Positions 36,001-49,700 of a DNA stretch of 64,000 nucleotides are shown piece after piece. The notes beneath the pieces are model-generated. The model saw nothing but the letters and a program-made list of their open reading frames with translations. It did no database searches and had not been told where the DNA came from. Where the stretch lies: contig VZTG01007659.1 of NCBI GenBank assembly GCA_013397845.1, forward strand, positions 124,001 through 188,000, read 5' to 3'. The DNA is from Melanocharis versteri. Taxonomy: Eukaryota > Chordata > Aves > Passeriformes > Melanocharitidae. Each line of letters starts with the position of its first letter. The stretch's first letter is position 1. The translations under genes and the position numbers were made by a program.

Positions 36001-39000
36001 CCATTCAGTGAATCTCTTTGCTTCTCGTGCCTGCAGAATGTCGATCCCTGACAAGCTGTCAGTATCACCCCAGCCATTTCACAGTGTTGACAGCCCTCTT
36101 CTGATGTACAACACAGGACACTGAATGAATCAAAACAGTTGGGGAGTGTGACAATGGCATCAAGGAGATACAGCTTGGATGGCCTAACTGAGGTGATACA
36201 CTTTAGTCATCAGGGTATCAGCATGTTTTTTGACAAAAATCTTTTATATTTGCTAGAAAAACATATTCTTTACTGCAGGTCAGATTATACTTGAAGTGTG
36301 AAATGGTGCAAATTAAGGACGGACCACTCATCTTTAATAATTAATCTCCTAATTTAAAAGCAAAAATTTGCTATACTCATAACAGCATTTTCCCTTTCTT
36401 TTTTACTCTTTTTCCTTTTTTTTTAATTGAAATGTGCTTTCTTAGTTCTTATTACTGGAAAGTACCTGGCTTCTCAGCAGCAATATTGACTCAATTTTTA
36501 TTCCCTTAGAAAGGTGCTAACATTTCATCCAGAAACAGTTTAGAAAGGAAGTAAATCTTCCAGTGGATTTTTAGATTGGTTTACTTACACAATTAAAAAT
36601 AAATGAAAACATTTAGAGTCCAATTTGAAGTCTGCTCTCAATAAAATGCACAGGGATCCATGCTGGCAACTTCTATTAATACTAATGGAAGTTATTAAGT
36701 ATTACTTCTCCAGGCGTTGACAGGAGAATTTCCTGCTCATTTGTGAAGTAGGTGGAAAGTGAATGATCGTCTTCTCTGCTATGCTCCTGGAAACGTGCAT
36801 TAGGTGTGGTTATGAACATTACGAAGGAAAATCAAAAATCTGTTTTCAGAGGATTCTGTGGAAAGGTAGTAGAAGTTAGAAAATCAATGGACGTGGCAGT
36901 GTACTAGATCAAAAATGACCTTGGCTGATATTTGTGTTGCAGCAGGTATTGTCTTTGATAAATGGCTCTTGTAAATCTGTGGGAATGTTGTACTATCCCA
37001 TCTGAGATAAAAAAGTTTAGGCGCTTCTGATGAACTTTCTAAATGCCAGCCAGCAAATGCACTTGGGGGCTATTAACTTTTGTACACTTACAAATGGCAA
37101 AACATAAACACAAATGAAACCTAGGAACCAAACTGGTAGAACTCCTGATGAGAGCAGCACCAGCCTCCACTGCCTGCTAAAGGAAGCCATATGTCTAACA
37201 TATCATTAATCAGAGCTAGCTTAAATAAATTGTACATAAAACGTCAGAGGAACTTTGAAAGTAATTTTGTGTATTGTCTGCAGATTTAGAGGAATGATTT
37301 GTGTACAGCTGTTCAGTAAGTCCATTTTCTTACAGGTTTTCAAGCACCTGATTTAATTTTTATTAACTAATACGCGCAGAGGTTTATTAATTTTACCAGA
37401 CCAGAAGTGCATACGTGCTATGCTGTGTTGACCCTATGACCTGAATTCCCAGATGATTCAGGCTGTATTATGTCCCTGCCTTGGATAGATTAATATTGCT
37501 GTGGGAAAGAATAGCAGGTAATGCGGGCATTTGATTCTCCATAGATCGGTTCATGTTTTCGGAATCTGATAAATCAGAATGACACTTAAAATCTTTCTTC
37601 TTTACTTATACATTTGGCTATGGCCAAAATATCACTGCCAGAAAATATTTATAAATTTATATTAATTTTATGTAAAATGGTGGACCCATATTTTAAATCC
37701 TCCACTGTTCACTGGGGATTTACACTTGCCCTATGTTCACACTATAGCTGAACTCTTTAAGACTGATTGCCTGCAATGTGCTAGAAGAGATAAAAATGAA
37801 GTATCATACTTACCCATAGGGTCCTACAAGCTGACAAATTCAGAGCTGCTATTAATTGTTCTCATCCAGAAAGAATCAGCTTGTAGAGAAAGAAAAGAAC
37901 AATTTAGTAAATTTTTAATTAATACAATAGAAAACTTCTCTCTTAAGGAGGAACTAGAATAATATGAATGTAACTAACTTCCATGGAAATAAATTAGGAT
38001 TTCAAAGGCTCTGAGATACTTCAGAATAAACATGGTCAGTGTAATTGTTTGGGCATGCTGACAATGCAAACTGTTCTGCAACTTTAAGGTATGGAGACAA
38101 AAAAAGAAATTGAATTATTTTCAAATCACTTTTTGCTAATCTTCCCAGCAGGAGACAGCACACGTATGATACTGATTCTCCTGACAGAGCTATCACAGAA
38201 GCAATTTGCCTTGATATTTTCTTTAATGGCCTCTCCCCATCTTGTTGGAAATATTAAATTTCTTTAATATTTTATACTTTTACGATGACTATTTATATTA
38301 CTTAATAAATATGGAAAACAGAGTCTATTTTTCTGAAGATTCTACTCTTTCTGTTCATGCCTTAGAGACTTCCCTGTTTCCTTGCAAATTGGAACAGCAC
38401 TGAAAATGCCCGTTCATATTGCAACCCTTGCATGCATACTTTCTCTGGGCAAAAAGTCTTAAAACGAAATTTTGGTTTGGAAAGCTTTCAGGATTTCCCA
38501 TTTCAGAATCATAAAGAGCCTTCACTTCCCACCTAGGCAGCAACAAAGAAATAAAAGATTTAAAATAATAAAATATTTGAGTACACTGAGAGATTAAAGC
38601 TCTATAATCGCAAGATGCTTCTCCTCTTCTAAAGCTTTATTGAAACTTGCATTTATTTGAATTTCATTTCAACCTTACGAATGGAGGTGTTCAAGACACG
38701 TAGACACATGATGGTGCCACGACACGAGGGTGTCATGGCTTAGGATATCTGTTAGGAAAGCTTCAGGATGAACAAGGATCATAGAGCTGGTAGAGAGATG
38801 AAGCAATACAAATTACTTAAGAAAAATGAAACTTCTGGTGAGGCCATAATGCTTGGGTTTTGCTCATATATGAAAGATTCGTTTTTATTAAAGAACATAA
38901 GCCATACACTGAGCCTGAAGTATATTGCATGGGTAAGTCAAGCCCAAATCAATATAGCAGAGTAAACCTACTCAAAATTTCCTGCGCACTGAAAGAAATG

Positions 39001-39574
39001 ATGGCTGTGCAGTCAAGCAGAGGGGAAGGTACTTGAGATTCTTACCTGTAATACATGAGGCAAATGCACATCTTTAGTTAAACATGGACACAAACCCCTA
39101 AACTGAAGAATCTTGTGCTCAGGCACAGAGTAGTTCATGTAATTATTTCTCTCATTTTCAACTTATATATTCATCTTGTCGAATTTTGCTTTGAATTTCA
39201 AGCTCCAACAATCCCTTCATATCAATACCTGGAATTCACTTGAATTTTATTAGTTTCATATGAGTTATATGTCAACACAAATCTGTCCTGTATTTGTTGC
39301 AAGGACTGATAGAATTCGTCTATGTTCCAAGAAGGCAGTGAGACCCCTTGGTTACCCGGTACCTGACACACCCTTTGTGCCCTCTTCTCTTTGGCAAGTT
39401 TTTCCTCACGATCCTGTAGATACAAAGTATGGCTCAGCACAATAAATCAAAGCAAACCAGGAGTTATATCTCATCTTCAGCGGATTGCAATGGCAGTGAA
39501 ACCTAAAGTGCTGCAGTAAAACAGCACTGCTGCGTCTGAATGCAGCACTGCAAAGCAAATAAATGCTGTGGAGA
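33007..39574. other. AT-rich noncoding stretch, nothing recognised
   Basis: This holds a T-rich tract near 33529-33555 and many small homopolymers. Open frames such as 33212-33526 (minus, 104 codons) and 37726-37962 (plus, 78 codons) show no family resemblance. No transposon ends, tRNA-like boxes or rRNA sequence were seen. Confidence 0.5.
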
Positions 39575-39575
39575 G

Positions 39576-39590
39576 GGTGGTGGTGGTGGG
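39576..39590 (+). repeat. Short (GGT)n run
   Basis: Four GGT units continuing into GGGGGCTGC. A minor trinucleotide repeat in noncoding DNA. Confidence 0.8.
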
Positions 39591-40610
39591 GGCTGCTGAT
39601 AAATACTATATTACCTAATTGTCTGGCCTTTTCTCTGACTCTGGACAGCAGCAGTCCTAAAATGTGTAAGAACAGAGCAAATAACCCCCAGCCACTAGTT
39701 ATTTGTACCCGAGGGATCTCCAGGTGCCTTTGTATTTCATAGCTCCCAGTGGATTTCTTTACTTTTTTTCTAATGGTTTTCTAAGCATGTGAAAATATTT
39801 AGTAGCCAACAATATCTTAGTTGAAAAAAAATTAACATATTCATTACATGAAGAAAAAGGGAGCAGTGTAAAACTGCAGCAGTAGGATTACTGCACTTAC
39901 GAATAACACTGGTTGTTAAAGCTGGGCTAGGTGAACATGAGTATCTATCTCTTTTGGGGATTTGCAGCTGTGTCTACTTTCTAGGTCTTAAGCAACAAAT
40001 CCAATGGGAATTCTTTCTCTACTACAGAAAAATAAAAAGGAAATGCACAGCCTAGTTTTTACCCAGGACTGCGTCCCTGCTGTGCATCTACAGTTCAACC
40101 AAAAAAATTCATATACTCTTCTGTTTGATCTGAATGCACTTCCTTCATGTAACTGGAAAGTTTCATTACCATTGGACTACAAAAATTATGTTTCTTCTTG
40201 GCAGAGTTGTAGTCTGTACAAAACACATCAACATTCAGCTAAAGCAGGCTCTGCAGTTGAGGTATGTCCAATGAAGGATGCAAGATGGGGACTAGGACGT
40301 ATTTCTTAATTTTCCTGTCTTGGGCAAGAGTTGGAAAGCAAATGACACAGAGCAACCACAGAGCATTAATAAAAGCTTCCATTAACTGAGGTAGGGCATC
40401 CTGGGTTAGCCCACAGACACTGTGGCTGAAGAAGAAAGCAATGCAGTTGACAGCAGTAATTTCAGCAATTAGTCTGTTTGTTGGAACTATTATTAGAGAC
40501 AGATAGGGGCAAGATTTTCAAAGCGAAAATAAGCAAGTTAAAGGTTTAGGAAAATTTGTTGAGACGACTGAATAATGGGAGTGTTTATTTTGCACTACGA
40601 AGCTGCCAAG
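39591..40610. other. Noncoding stretch, nothing recognised
   Basis: AT-rich DNA. A 101-codon plus-strand frame (40004-40309) is composition-driven and unrecognised. Confidence 0.5.
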
Positions 40611-40800
40611 GGCTGGTACTGGAGCACAGACTGGGAAGAGCCGACAGGCAGAGCTGGGCACGGTGCAGCTGGGGATGCAGCTGGTGGGGGCACAGCCCAG
40701 CGTGCCACTGGTGGTGCCAGGTACGTGTGGCACTGCGGGAGCCCCGTCCCCAGCACTCACCATGGCTGCTGGGCACGACTGCCCCATGCCCAACATGTTT
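40611..40800. other. Small GC-rich island
   Basis: About 190 bases rich in G and C inside AT-rich flanks, with partly repetitive phrases (GTGCCACTGGTGGTGCCAGG, GCAGCTGGGGATGCAGCTGG). Four overlapping open frames on both strands (40518-40846) result from the low stop density. The segment could be a fragment of an unrecognised repeat, a regulatory element or an old retrocopy. None of these can be shown from the sequence alone. Confidence 0.5.
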
Positions 40801-43218
40801 TCTAATTAATGAGATTGGCCAGTTGCCTTTTTTTGAAACCAACTGACTGGCTCCACGTTTCCTTTTGTCCAGGAAGTGATCCTATGGAAAAATATACAAT
40901 ACATATCTACCACTCCTTCCATAGATAAACAGGTATTTTTTCATGTATAGTGTATTACATACGAAGTGATATACAAAATTGTACAAACATATGTAAATAA
41001 GTATTTTAATTACATACACACAGCTGCATATAAAATATGTTTACATGTTTATATATAACACCTACATTTGAACATATTTAAACTAAATACATGTCCTTAA
41101 ATGTGTGGGTGAGTAACAAAAACCAGCTTTAATAAGAGCAAGTAAATGATTAGTTAAATTTTAATGTGAATAGAAAGTAATTAGACAAAATCAAAAGGCT
41201 GTTGCAGGGCCCCCAGCTCCAAATGCTACTGGAGAAGACCTCACATCTCTGGAGTGGGAGAAATGTCAGATGGGGTAGTGAATGGACACAAACATGATGA
41301 AACATGGAGCATCAGAGGTCAGGATGCCTCCCCAGCCCATCGTTTTCTGCCCCACAGCATGTCCTGCTTCTGCTGAAACCCCCTCCTGTGCTGGGGAGGA
41401 CCACGAACATCCTCTTTTGAACCTTGTCCCCAGATACTGGGTTCTTAGGAGAATGCAGGTCTTGGATATGTCTCACTGTACCCTTTGGAAGCTGGTGGTG
41501 ATTAATCTTTCTGCTGTGTTTCACTGCTGTGAGCCATGAGCATTTAGTCAGTCTCTGCTCCATACCTGTTTGTTCAGAGAAATTGCAGTGTGTGCTGGGA
41601 TATGGATGGCCTGCTACTGGAGGCCTCACCAACACATGCAATTTTTACAATCCTTCTCCTGCTGGTATTTTGAATCCATGTGTTCACATTCTCCCTCCAC
41701 TCATGTCAATATAAAAACGTTTACAACAGCTTTCCACAGCCCTAGAAGATCCCCAGGCTTCTATTTCCTACTTACTATCTGCTGACAAAAAATGACAGCT
41801 ACTTCTAATGGTTTGTACGTTTCCTTAAAATTCACCAGACATGTGATGTTGCCCCTCAAAATGCACCAGTATACTACGACAAGCTAAATTTTTCTGCTGC
41901 AAAATTGTAAATTAATGTTGAAATTTATTTCCTTCTATGCAATCATTTTGTCTATAAATTTTATCTTATCCTGTCTTCATAAATATCCATTTTATTGGAT
42001 TCTCATAAGCTTTATTCTCTGCTTCTCTGCTTTCTCATTGTACATTACTCACCTTACACTATACGTACTTAACCAAGAAAAGCTGGGGAAAAAAGTTTGA
42101 AGAGAAGAGGAAGAAACACTGAGTTATAATACACTTTCACCAACTCTCCTCTTATGTATTATCAAGGGCTACACCACTGGCTAATCAGAAATTTATTGGC
42201 AATAATTGAGATGTCATCTGATATCAGACGTAGATTTTGATCCAAGTTCAAATGCTACATTTACAGTTGGGAGCAGCACCTGACTCTCTCCTGACATCAG
42301 CAGTGAAGTGTTCAATACCAGATAGGCAATATGGAATTCACTTTCAGAAATCTATTGTTAGGAAAGTCAAGTAAAACTGAGGTAAGCAAGAATAGGGCAG
42401 ACTTTTTAAAGACTTTATATTAGTAAGAGGAAACTTATTTTTTGCACGATTCCATCACAGAGCTGGTCTCATACAATGTTAAACATTGACATTCAACTTT
42501 AAACACCTACACGAGGTTTCTACCCTCACATTCTGTTAGTAACAGCAGGAAGAATAATATTTCACTATATGAAGAAAGAAACTGTTCCAATATTTTATCA
42601 TCAGACTCATTAAATAATTTGGAATAATTTGCTTCAGAGTCACTAGAATGACCATAAAAATCTGCTAATAAAAGTGTGTTCAAGCACAGTTTCACTCACT
42701 AAAGGGTGACCTATGCAGGCCTTTTTTTTGGTTAGGGTTGATGTTCTCCTCAACAGCCCCGGCGCAGAATTCAGCTCCAGGCACTAGAGCTAGCACAAAG
42801 ATAAAATAAATAAATACTTAAAATGTGAATCATATTATGTTCTGTGTCCCTATTACATCTCTTGCACCCTGGCAGACTAGAAAAAAAATTGAGATCAACA
42901 ATGTCTGCCAGATCAGTAAGAAATTTCTGCTTTGCAGGACTGTGGCACCTCAGTATAATTTTATGAATCAGGTACACAGATAAAGGAAAATGCTGCCTGA
43001 GGCACCAATACGACAAGACTAATGTAAAGTTTGTTTTCTTATTGACATCCCACAGGCTCCTGTGCTGTTGGCATTTTGTCCTGGATATTCATTTTGGTGG
43101 GTCTGTGTTTCCCATGAAGGGCAGCCCTGAGCAGTGCCCCGAGGCTGCCCTAGCAGCACAGCAAAGTCCTGTTAGTGGCCCTTCCTCATACATGTATGCT
43201 ATGATACACATATATAAG
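40801..43218. other. Noncoding stretch, nothing recognised
   Basis: AT-rich with TA/CA-rich patches near 40890-41100. Open frames at 41282-41539 (plus) and 41312-41641 (minus, 109 codons) overlap on opposite strands in a locally GC-richer part and are not supported as genes. Confidence 0.5.
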
Positions 43219-43234
43219 TATATATATATATATA
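43219..43234 (+). repeat. (TA)n microsatellite
   Basis: Sixteen bases of TA dinucleotides, preceded by a TATATAAG segment. Likely variable in length. Confidence 0.88.
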
Positions 43235-46200
43235 AGGTGCATCTATGGATAAATAATAATGCATATTTTTACACTTTTACGTTTATTTATACAGACAAAT
43301 GTGAGTAAATACACGTCTAAAGCAACACGTCTTCTTTAAATTAATTTTCTTTAAAAGTCAAAGATGTTTCTCAATTAAGAAACCAGGTTTACAGTTTCCT
43401 GCCTCTCATGGTCCTTGAGGGTGATATAAGAAGTCATTTAGGTGCTCTATAACTTAGTCCTTACTTTATAAATTGAGGACAAAGCTTTCCCTTGAACATG
43501 AAGATTTTCGGCTTCAGGAGATGGGTATCTCTTATTAGGGGGCTATAAAACATCCTCTAGAACAGAAGTTCATAATCAATTTGGATTCCTAGGTGCTGCA
43601 AAAAGAATAGCAGTACACAGTGCTCTGGAATCAAATTGTATAAAAGGACAATTATAGCACACTCTCTGTGCTGTAACAGCTCACATCTATCTATGCTCTG
43701 AAAGCAAAGAAAATTAACAATCATTGTCTAAGGTGAGCAAAGTCATCTGGGTTTGCTTTGCTCAAAAAGAAAAATAAACCCCACACTGATGAGGACACAC
43801 TGGTAATTAGTTAGCAGAATTCAGTTTCTTTAGAAAACAGAAAGGTGGTAACATTTTTCTTCGTTGGTGAGGTGTCTGGTAATGTGCATCAGAATACCTA
43901 AAGACAAAGACGACCTGCAAGAGTGAATTGCCACAGCGGGAAAACAACAAAAACTGGGAAACAGGACAGGGGAGTAGGTCCTGCCCTTACCAAGACAACA
44001 TCATAGCTAATGGAAGTTCACATTCTAGTATAGACACAATTTGTGGTGTCTCTTCATACAGCCACCCACCAGCTGAACGCTGGGGCGGGTTTCCCCCACC
44101 CTCACATGCCTTGACCAGCTGGATGACCAACAGGTACTAAGATGAGAGTGCACAACTTCCTCAAGGTAGATGTGGCTTAAAAATGCAATGATGCGAGGTG
44201 TTCACCATCCCCGACATAAACTGGAATACAGAATTTCTGTGGTTTGGGAGACTGGGCTCTGTTTACCCTTTAAATCTTCCCTAATTGGGGCTAGTGTTAG
44301 ATAATGAAGTTATCCAGGCTGAGGAATTCGGCGCTTTTTTTTCTTTTAGAATAGGAAGAACAAGAGCTGCTGGGGATCAGCTGTGAATGTACTATTGATT
44401 TCTCTCCTACTGTTACCATGAATGACAAATGCCTTGTAAGGCATTCTAATTTAGCTGGAAATAAGGGCTTTTCCAGCAAAGTGCAACAGCACCACCACAA
44501 TGCTTCCCGCGTGAGAGGAGGGTACATTCTGCCAGGGATTGCTTTTGGTTAACCATACTGGTGAAGTGATACAGAGCTTTGTACTTTCCAGCCTTACCTG
44601 GACTAAATCCCTGCATTTGCAGTCAGTAATATTAATCATGCTTTATGTATATCACCATCAGTGTGGAACCAAGCCACAGAGGAGTAGCATTTGTCTGCCG
44701 TGGCACGTGGCAGGCGCTCATGCCAGGCTTCTCACTTGGCAGCTTCAGGTGGCATCAAAGGGGCTGTGTCTGCTTGGGAATTCCCAGGAGATAGAAAAGC
44801 AGGCTGGAGATAGTCAAGCCAAGTTTTATACGTGCCTGTTATCCAGCATCTTGAAGTATTTAAAATCTGAAGTGCTCTTTTGACAGATTTGGGGAAGGAT
44901 GAAGTTGTGTTTTCTCCAAATAGTCAAAGATTCCACAGGAAATGAAGAACTTATTTTGCGACCTGCACTACTTTTTCAGCCTCTGGGCTAACAAAGGTGT
45001 GGATGTCCAATGTTTTGGATACTGGTGATTTTTTAATTTCAAGGGAGTATGTTGAAAGAGGAAATAAAAATAGTCTTACTATTCCAGTACATTTCAAAAC
45101 CAGAAACTAATGTCCTTTTAGCTTTAAAGACAGATCTTTACATCAAATTTGTATGATGGCTGAACTACCCTGGTTGAATCTTAGCATAAACTTTCCTGAG
45201 ACCTCCTCTTAATATAGAGTTTGATGCTTTTGCCTGTGTAATTGTACTAGACTGCTCAAAAAACATTCATCTTGCCCTTTTACCAGTACCAGATCAAAGA
45301 AGGGCAATAACCAACCAGATGTTGCTGCGTATGTGTCTGTTTGTGAATCTGCTTACTTTAGAGTACTTTAAAGAAAGACTGAGTAAAATAGTGTAATTTT
45401 AGAAATAGGAAACTGCGAATAATGCAACATTGCATTTTTATTCTTATTCAACAAATAACTGAGCAAATCTACTTTGAAAATATTGAGTCTGTGCCTCAAA
45501 GACAAATTATTTCTTACTCTCACATGCTTGTGAAAAAAACACATCAAAATTTATTCTCTGTACTCTTGCTACATGTATACTCAGCTGTAATATTAGGTCA
45601 GTGTTTAATAGTATGCATAGCTATGAAAGCGTTTCCAATTCCCATTTGAATGTGTTAAAGAAATCTAAAGGTTACACTACAGTGCCCTGGACCTCACTGT
45701 GCCTTAAAAAGTGACAGTAATTTTTACAGAGGAAATGATTCAGTAAGCCCATTTTTTTGTTGTATTTCTTAAATTACAGATTAAAATACATTACAGTTAA
45801 AATGTAGCAGTTTCAATAAATGTAAAGTGTGTTAAAGTCTGTGTAATTATACACACATGACTAGGAAGACAGTTTTCCTGCTTTGATCCTACAATTCTAA
45901 GATAATTCAGGGGCTCAGGGAATATTTCCATGAGGATGAAATAATTATGATCAGAAGTAGCTGCTTTTGAATGGAGCCATGTCTATTTACAGAAATTCCA
46001 GACAAATCCCTCTTTACGACAACACAGCAGGAACAAAACCAAGAAGCCTCTCCCTTCTGTGTGGTGCTTCACTCTCTCCATGCCAAAAGTGCCTATACAG
46101 CACTGTCATAACTTTTCAGATTTGTTGTGTTTTGGTTTTATAATTTTCACACTGGCTTTGTGCCCCTGTCTCTAACAGAAACACACAGCCATGATCTAAG

Positions 46201-46721
46201 TTCCTTCTCTCCAGTAACCATGCGGACAGCTCATGATCCCCTTCCATCAAATTGAACTAAAAATGTTTCAGCAGAACAATAGTTTAATATATTTAATTGT
46301 GCCCTTTCATTTTGTTCACAGTTCTGGTGGTTTTCCATGAATCAGCCCCCAACATTTTGCTTTTCCTGGCAGCCCCATCTTCCGAGGTAAAATTTTTTGC
46401 AGTTGTCACCATCCTGAAAGTGGACCTCAACACCTTCTTATCATAGGAAGGAGGTTTTGTTCTACCTGTCCAACTGGGAACATACTGGTCATGTTGACAT
46501 CTGTGCCCTTCAAAGTACACCTAAAACCTGAACAACCCTCAGGAAATATCTTTTGCTCTCCCAAAAACTAGAGAATTGGACAATTCCTTTCCTAGTATGG
46601 GTCATTACTTGACATAAAGAGCAATGACTCCAAGTTGGTATCAGCTGAATCCAATACAGTGTCTGCAATCAGGAATCTTATGTTGCTTACTTATTTCAGG
46701 GGTTCTGGAGGTCCATCACTC
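43235..46721. other. Noncoding stretch, nothing recognised
   Basis: No gene or repeat family was recognised. The longest frame (44539-44883, plus, 114 codons) has no motif or family resemblance and I regard it as chance. Confidence 0.5.
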
Positions 46722-46733
46722 TTTTTTTTTTTT
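46722..46733 (+). repeat. T homopolymer (12)
   Basis: A run of twelve T, followed by CCC. It is not attached to a recognisable retroposon. Confidence 0.85.
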
Positions 46734-49700
46734 CCCTATGTAATTTTAAATTTCAAGAAAATAAATAGAAATTGTTCTTTCTAAGCAAAACTGGGTTATG
46801 CATTTAAATTTAATTTCCGATACAGCTCTGCAAGGGATGGATTTGGAAATAATGGAGTTTCAGGTTAATCATCAGTGTTTATCTTGCTGTAACAGGATCA
46901 CCTGGAGCCACTAACTGTGAATTAAAAGCCCTTGTTTGAAATGCATGGGATCTGTCATTAAAAATTTACAGTGTGAAATAATTGTAGAAGGTATGTCCTG
47001 TCCCACAGGTAAAACGGGATCTATCTGCTACAGGATGACTTTTGTACTGCTTACAGTTGCACCGTAGCAAGCAGAAACTCTTTAGTTCTGCCCTCAAAAA
47101 CCTGCAAATACAACAACATTTTTCCTGCGAGACTGATTTGTCAGCCTGGACAACTGGAAAAATATATTTAGGGAACTTCCTTAGAAAATTTGTTTTCCCC
47201 ATTGCATCAAAGAATGGCTTTACATAGAAAGAGTCTGCAGTGCAGAAGAATGTGGGAGGAAGCTTGGGTATGAAAAAGTGTTCTCCACCAGAAAGGAATA
47301 GATTAACAGATTTGATCAGAGGTTTTACGAGGGGTTTTTTCGTTCATAGATTTCCTTTGGTTTTTTTTCTGGTGGTGTTTATTTGTCAAAACTGAAACCC
47401 TTACAAATTTGTGGAAAGTTTAGGCAATGGTGCATTTAGCTCTCAAAATTCTACTGAGTTAATTATTTCAGCAGTACTTCAAAGATGACAAAAAAATCAC
47501 ATTTTAAGATTTGAAAAATAGATTTATTTTCTATCTTGTGTAAAAAACCCCTAAATTATCAAAACATAAATATCTAGAAAACAATCTAGTGTTTTAACTC
47601 TTCTGCAGTCAATTATCCTTGAGGGTTTCGCTGATAAAAATGTATGCAATTTTTAATTTTCATACCTTTTTGCAGTAATTATTTTCTAATATCTTGACAT
47701 TTTTCTTTAATGGGAAAGCTATTTCACACTCACATCTGCTAATTAACTCAGCTATTCTTATTCTTTGGAAATGAGTGATTGTCTCATAGATCTCAACTAC
47801 GTTATCTATGCCAGAAACAGTCAACTAATCCTGTGAACCTAAAAACCCCCAAAAAGCATTAGATGATATTAAAATTCATTTATCATTAATATTTTTATTA
47901 AAAATGCTGTGCCGTATTTTGTATCACATGTGTATGAACTGCTGATGTCAGATAAATTGCTGAGCTTTGGCAAAGCTAATCTCCTGTTTCCAAGAGGGAT
48001 GTTGGGGTTTCTGAAGTTAATTTCTACTTTCCAAACCACAGACATACTGCAAAAACTGAAACATTTCTAGGTACAAACAATACTTAAACCTATTCTCTTT
48101 TCTTATCCTATGACTGCAAATCTATGCTCCAGTGTTAATCTGTACTCCAGTATAGGTTGGAATTTACGTGTCTGCAACCCTGCTGCAAAAAGCAAGCTCT
48201 GCTAATGAGTGCAGAAATGTTCCCCCATCCGAAATATAAAGTGTTTTAAAAATTACAATGCCAGAATCGTGCTAAGTGCACATGTTCTACTGCTTTTTAA
48301 CTGTTGTGAGTCACTTTTGAGTGGTTCACTGCAGAAATATATGTGGAATTTTCAGTAGATGGAAATACCACTGCCATATTACATAAATTAAGAATATTTC
48401 AGGATTCAGATCTGAGTAGGACATGCTGGCTTCCTATACATTTACTGATAGAATTTATGTTTTCCTGTAATGCATATTGGAGTAATCAAGGAAGAGCTCC
48501 AAAATACTAGGTATCCTCCACCCAAAACTATGAACAGGAAGTACTAGAGTAGCACAATAAACAAATTCTTAAATCACAGGGCAGCAATGTAACGGTTGCA
48601 TATATTAACATTGTATCCTTATATATGTGTTTTCCAGACAGTTTCCAATTATGTCATGAAAGTAATAAAAAATAATATTTCTATATTTACATTACGGTAA
48701 TGGAAATTCTTTATCAAGGTTTTATGCTTATTAAATTTAGCTTTTTTTCTAAACTGTTTTTTCATGGAAAGTTTAACTCTTTTTGTCAATAAAGTTTATT
48801 TTTTGAAGATAATATTTTAAGCAAAACTTTCAATGAAATTTTTTCCAATTATTTATTCTAGCCGTTTTCTTTAATTTTCTGATTATTACTTGTTACAAAT
48901 AAAAAAATGGAAGTAAAGTAACTATGTAATTATAAGTACTCATTTGGTTGAGCCAAAGTATATTCCTGTAAAATTGTCGTTACATAATATAACATCTTTC
49001 CATATATTTCCATACATTAAAATTTTATTTTCCTAATTACTAGAAGTACTTTTTCTTAAAGTAAAGGGTAAAAATGTTTGACAGTAAAAAGCCTGGGAGA
49101 CAAAATGTGCACTGTCCACACAAGCTTAAAGGCACATGCCTGCTTCGTCTCTTCAGCACCAAGAGAATAACTGATGTATATTAGCTTAACTCCTCATATG
49201 TTAAATTATTCATAGGATTAAGTATTTTCAGGACTGGGCCATGGTTCTGGTAAATCACATGAGTCCTTAAATACTTGGGGTTTGTTCCTCTTCAAATTTG
49301 ATATGCAATGTCCATAAATATAACTCTCATGTTTCTTTGACATATTATGGCACAGAGTTTTACCAGAATGTCTCTTTGCATTCTTCATCTTGAAATTCAT
49401 ATTAAATTGCACTTAATGCAAACATATAGACTTCTGTTGCAAACTGACTAAAAGTCTATCAAAATCTGCACTGTCTGGTGCAATCAAAATTTCCTGGCTA
49501 AATCTGGTTCCCTCCCAAAGCTATTTATACATTTGCTAATGCCTCACTTTATGTTACACCAGATAAGTCGCTTCGCATTACAGTTGCGGAGTGTAACATG
49601 TCATAAATGGAGTAAGCAGGTGTGACATAGTGGAAAGCAGTGACTGGAACATGATATTCTAACAAGTTATGCCCAAACACTCTGCAATAAAATTCCTACC

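Noticed and set aside
44539..44883. 114-codon plus-strand open frame
   Set aside because: No motif or homologous family was recognised and its composition matches the local DNA.
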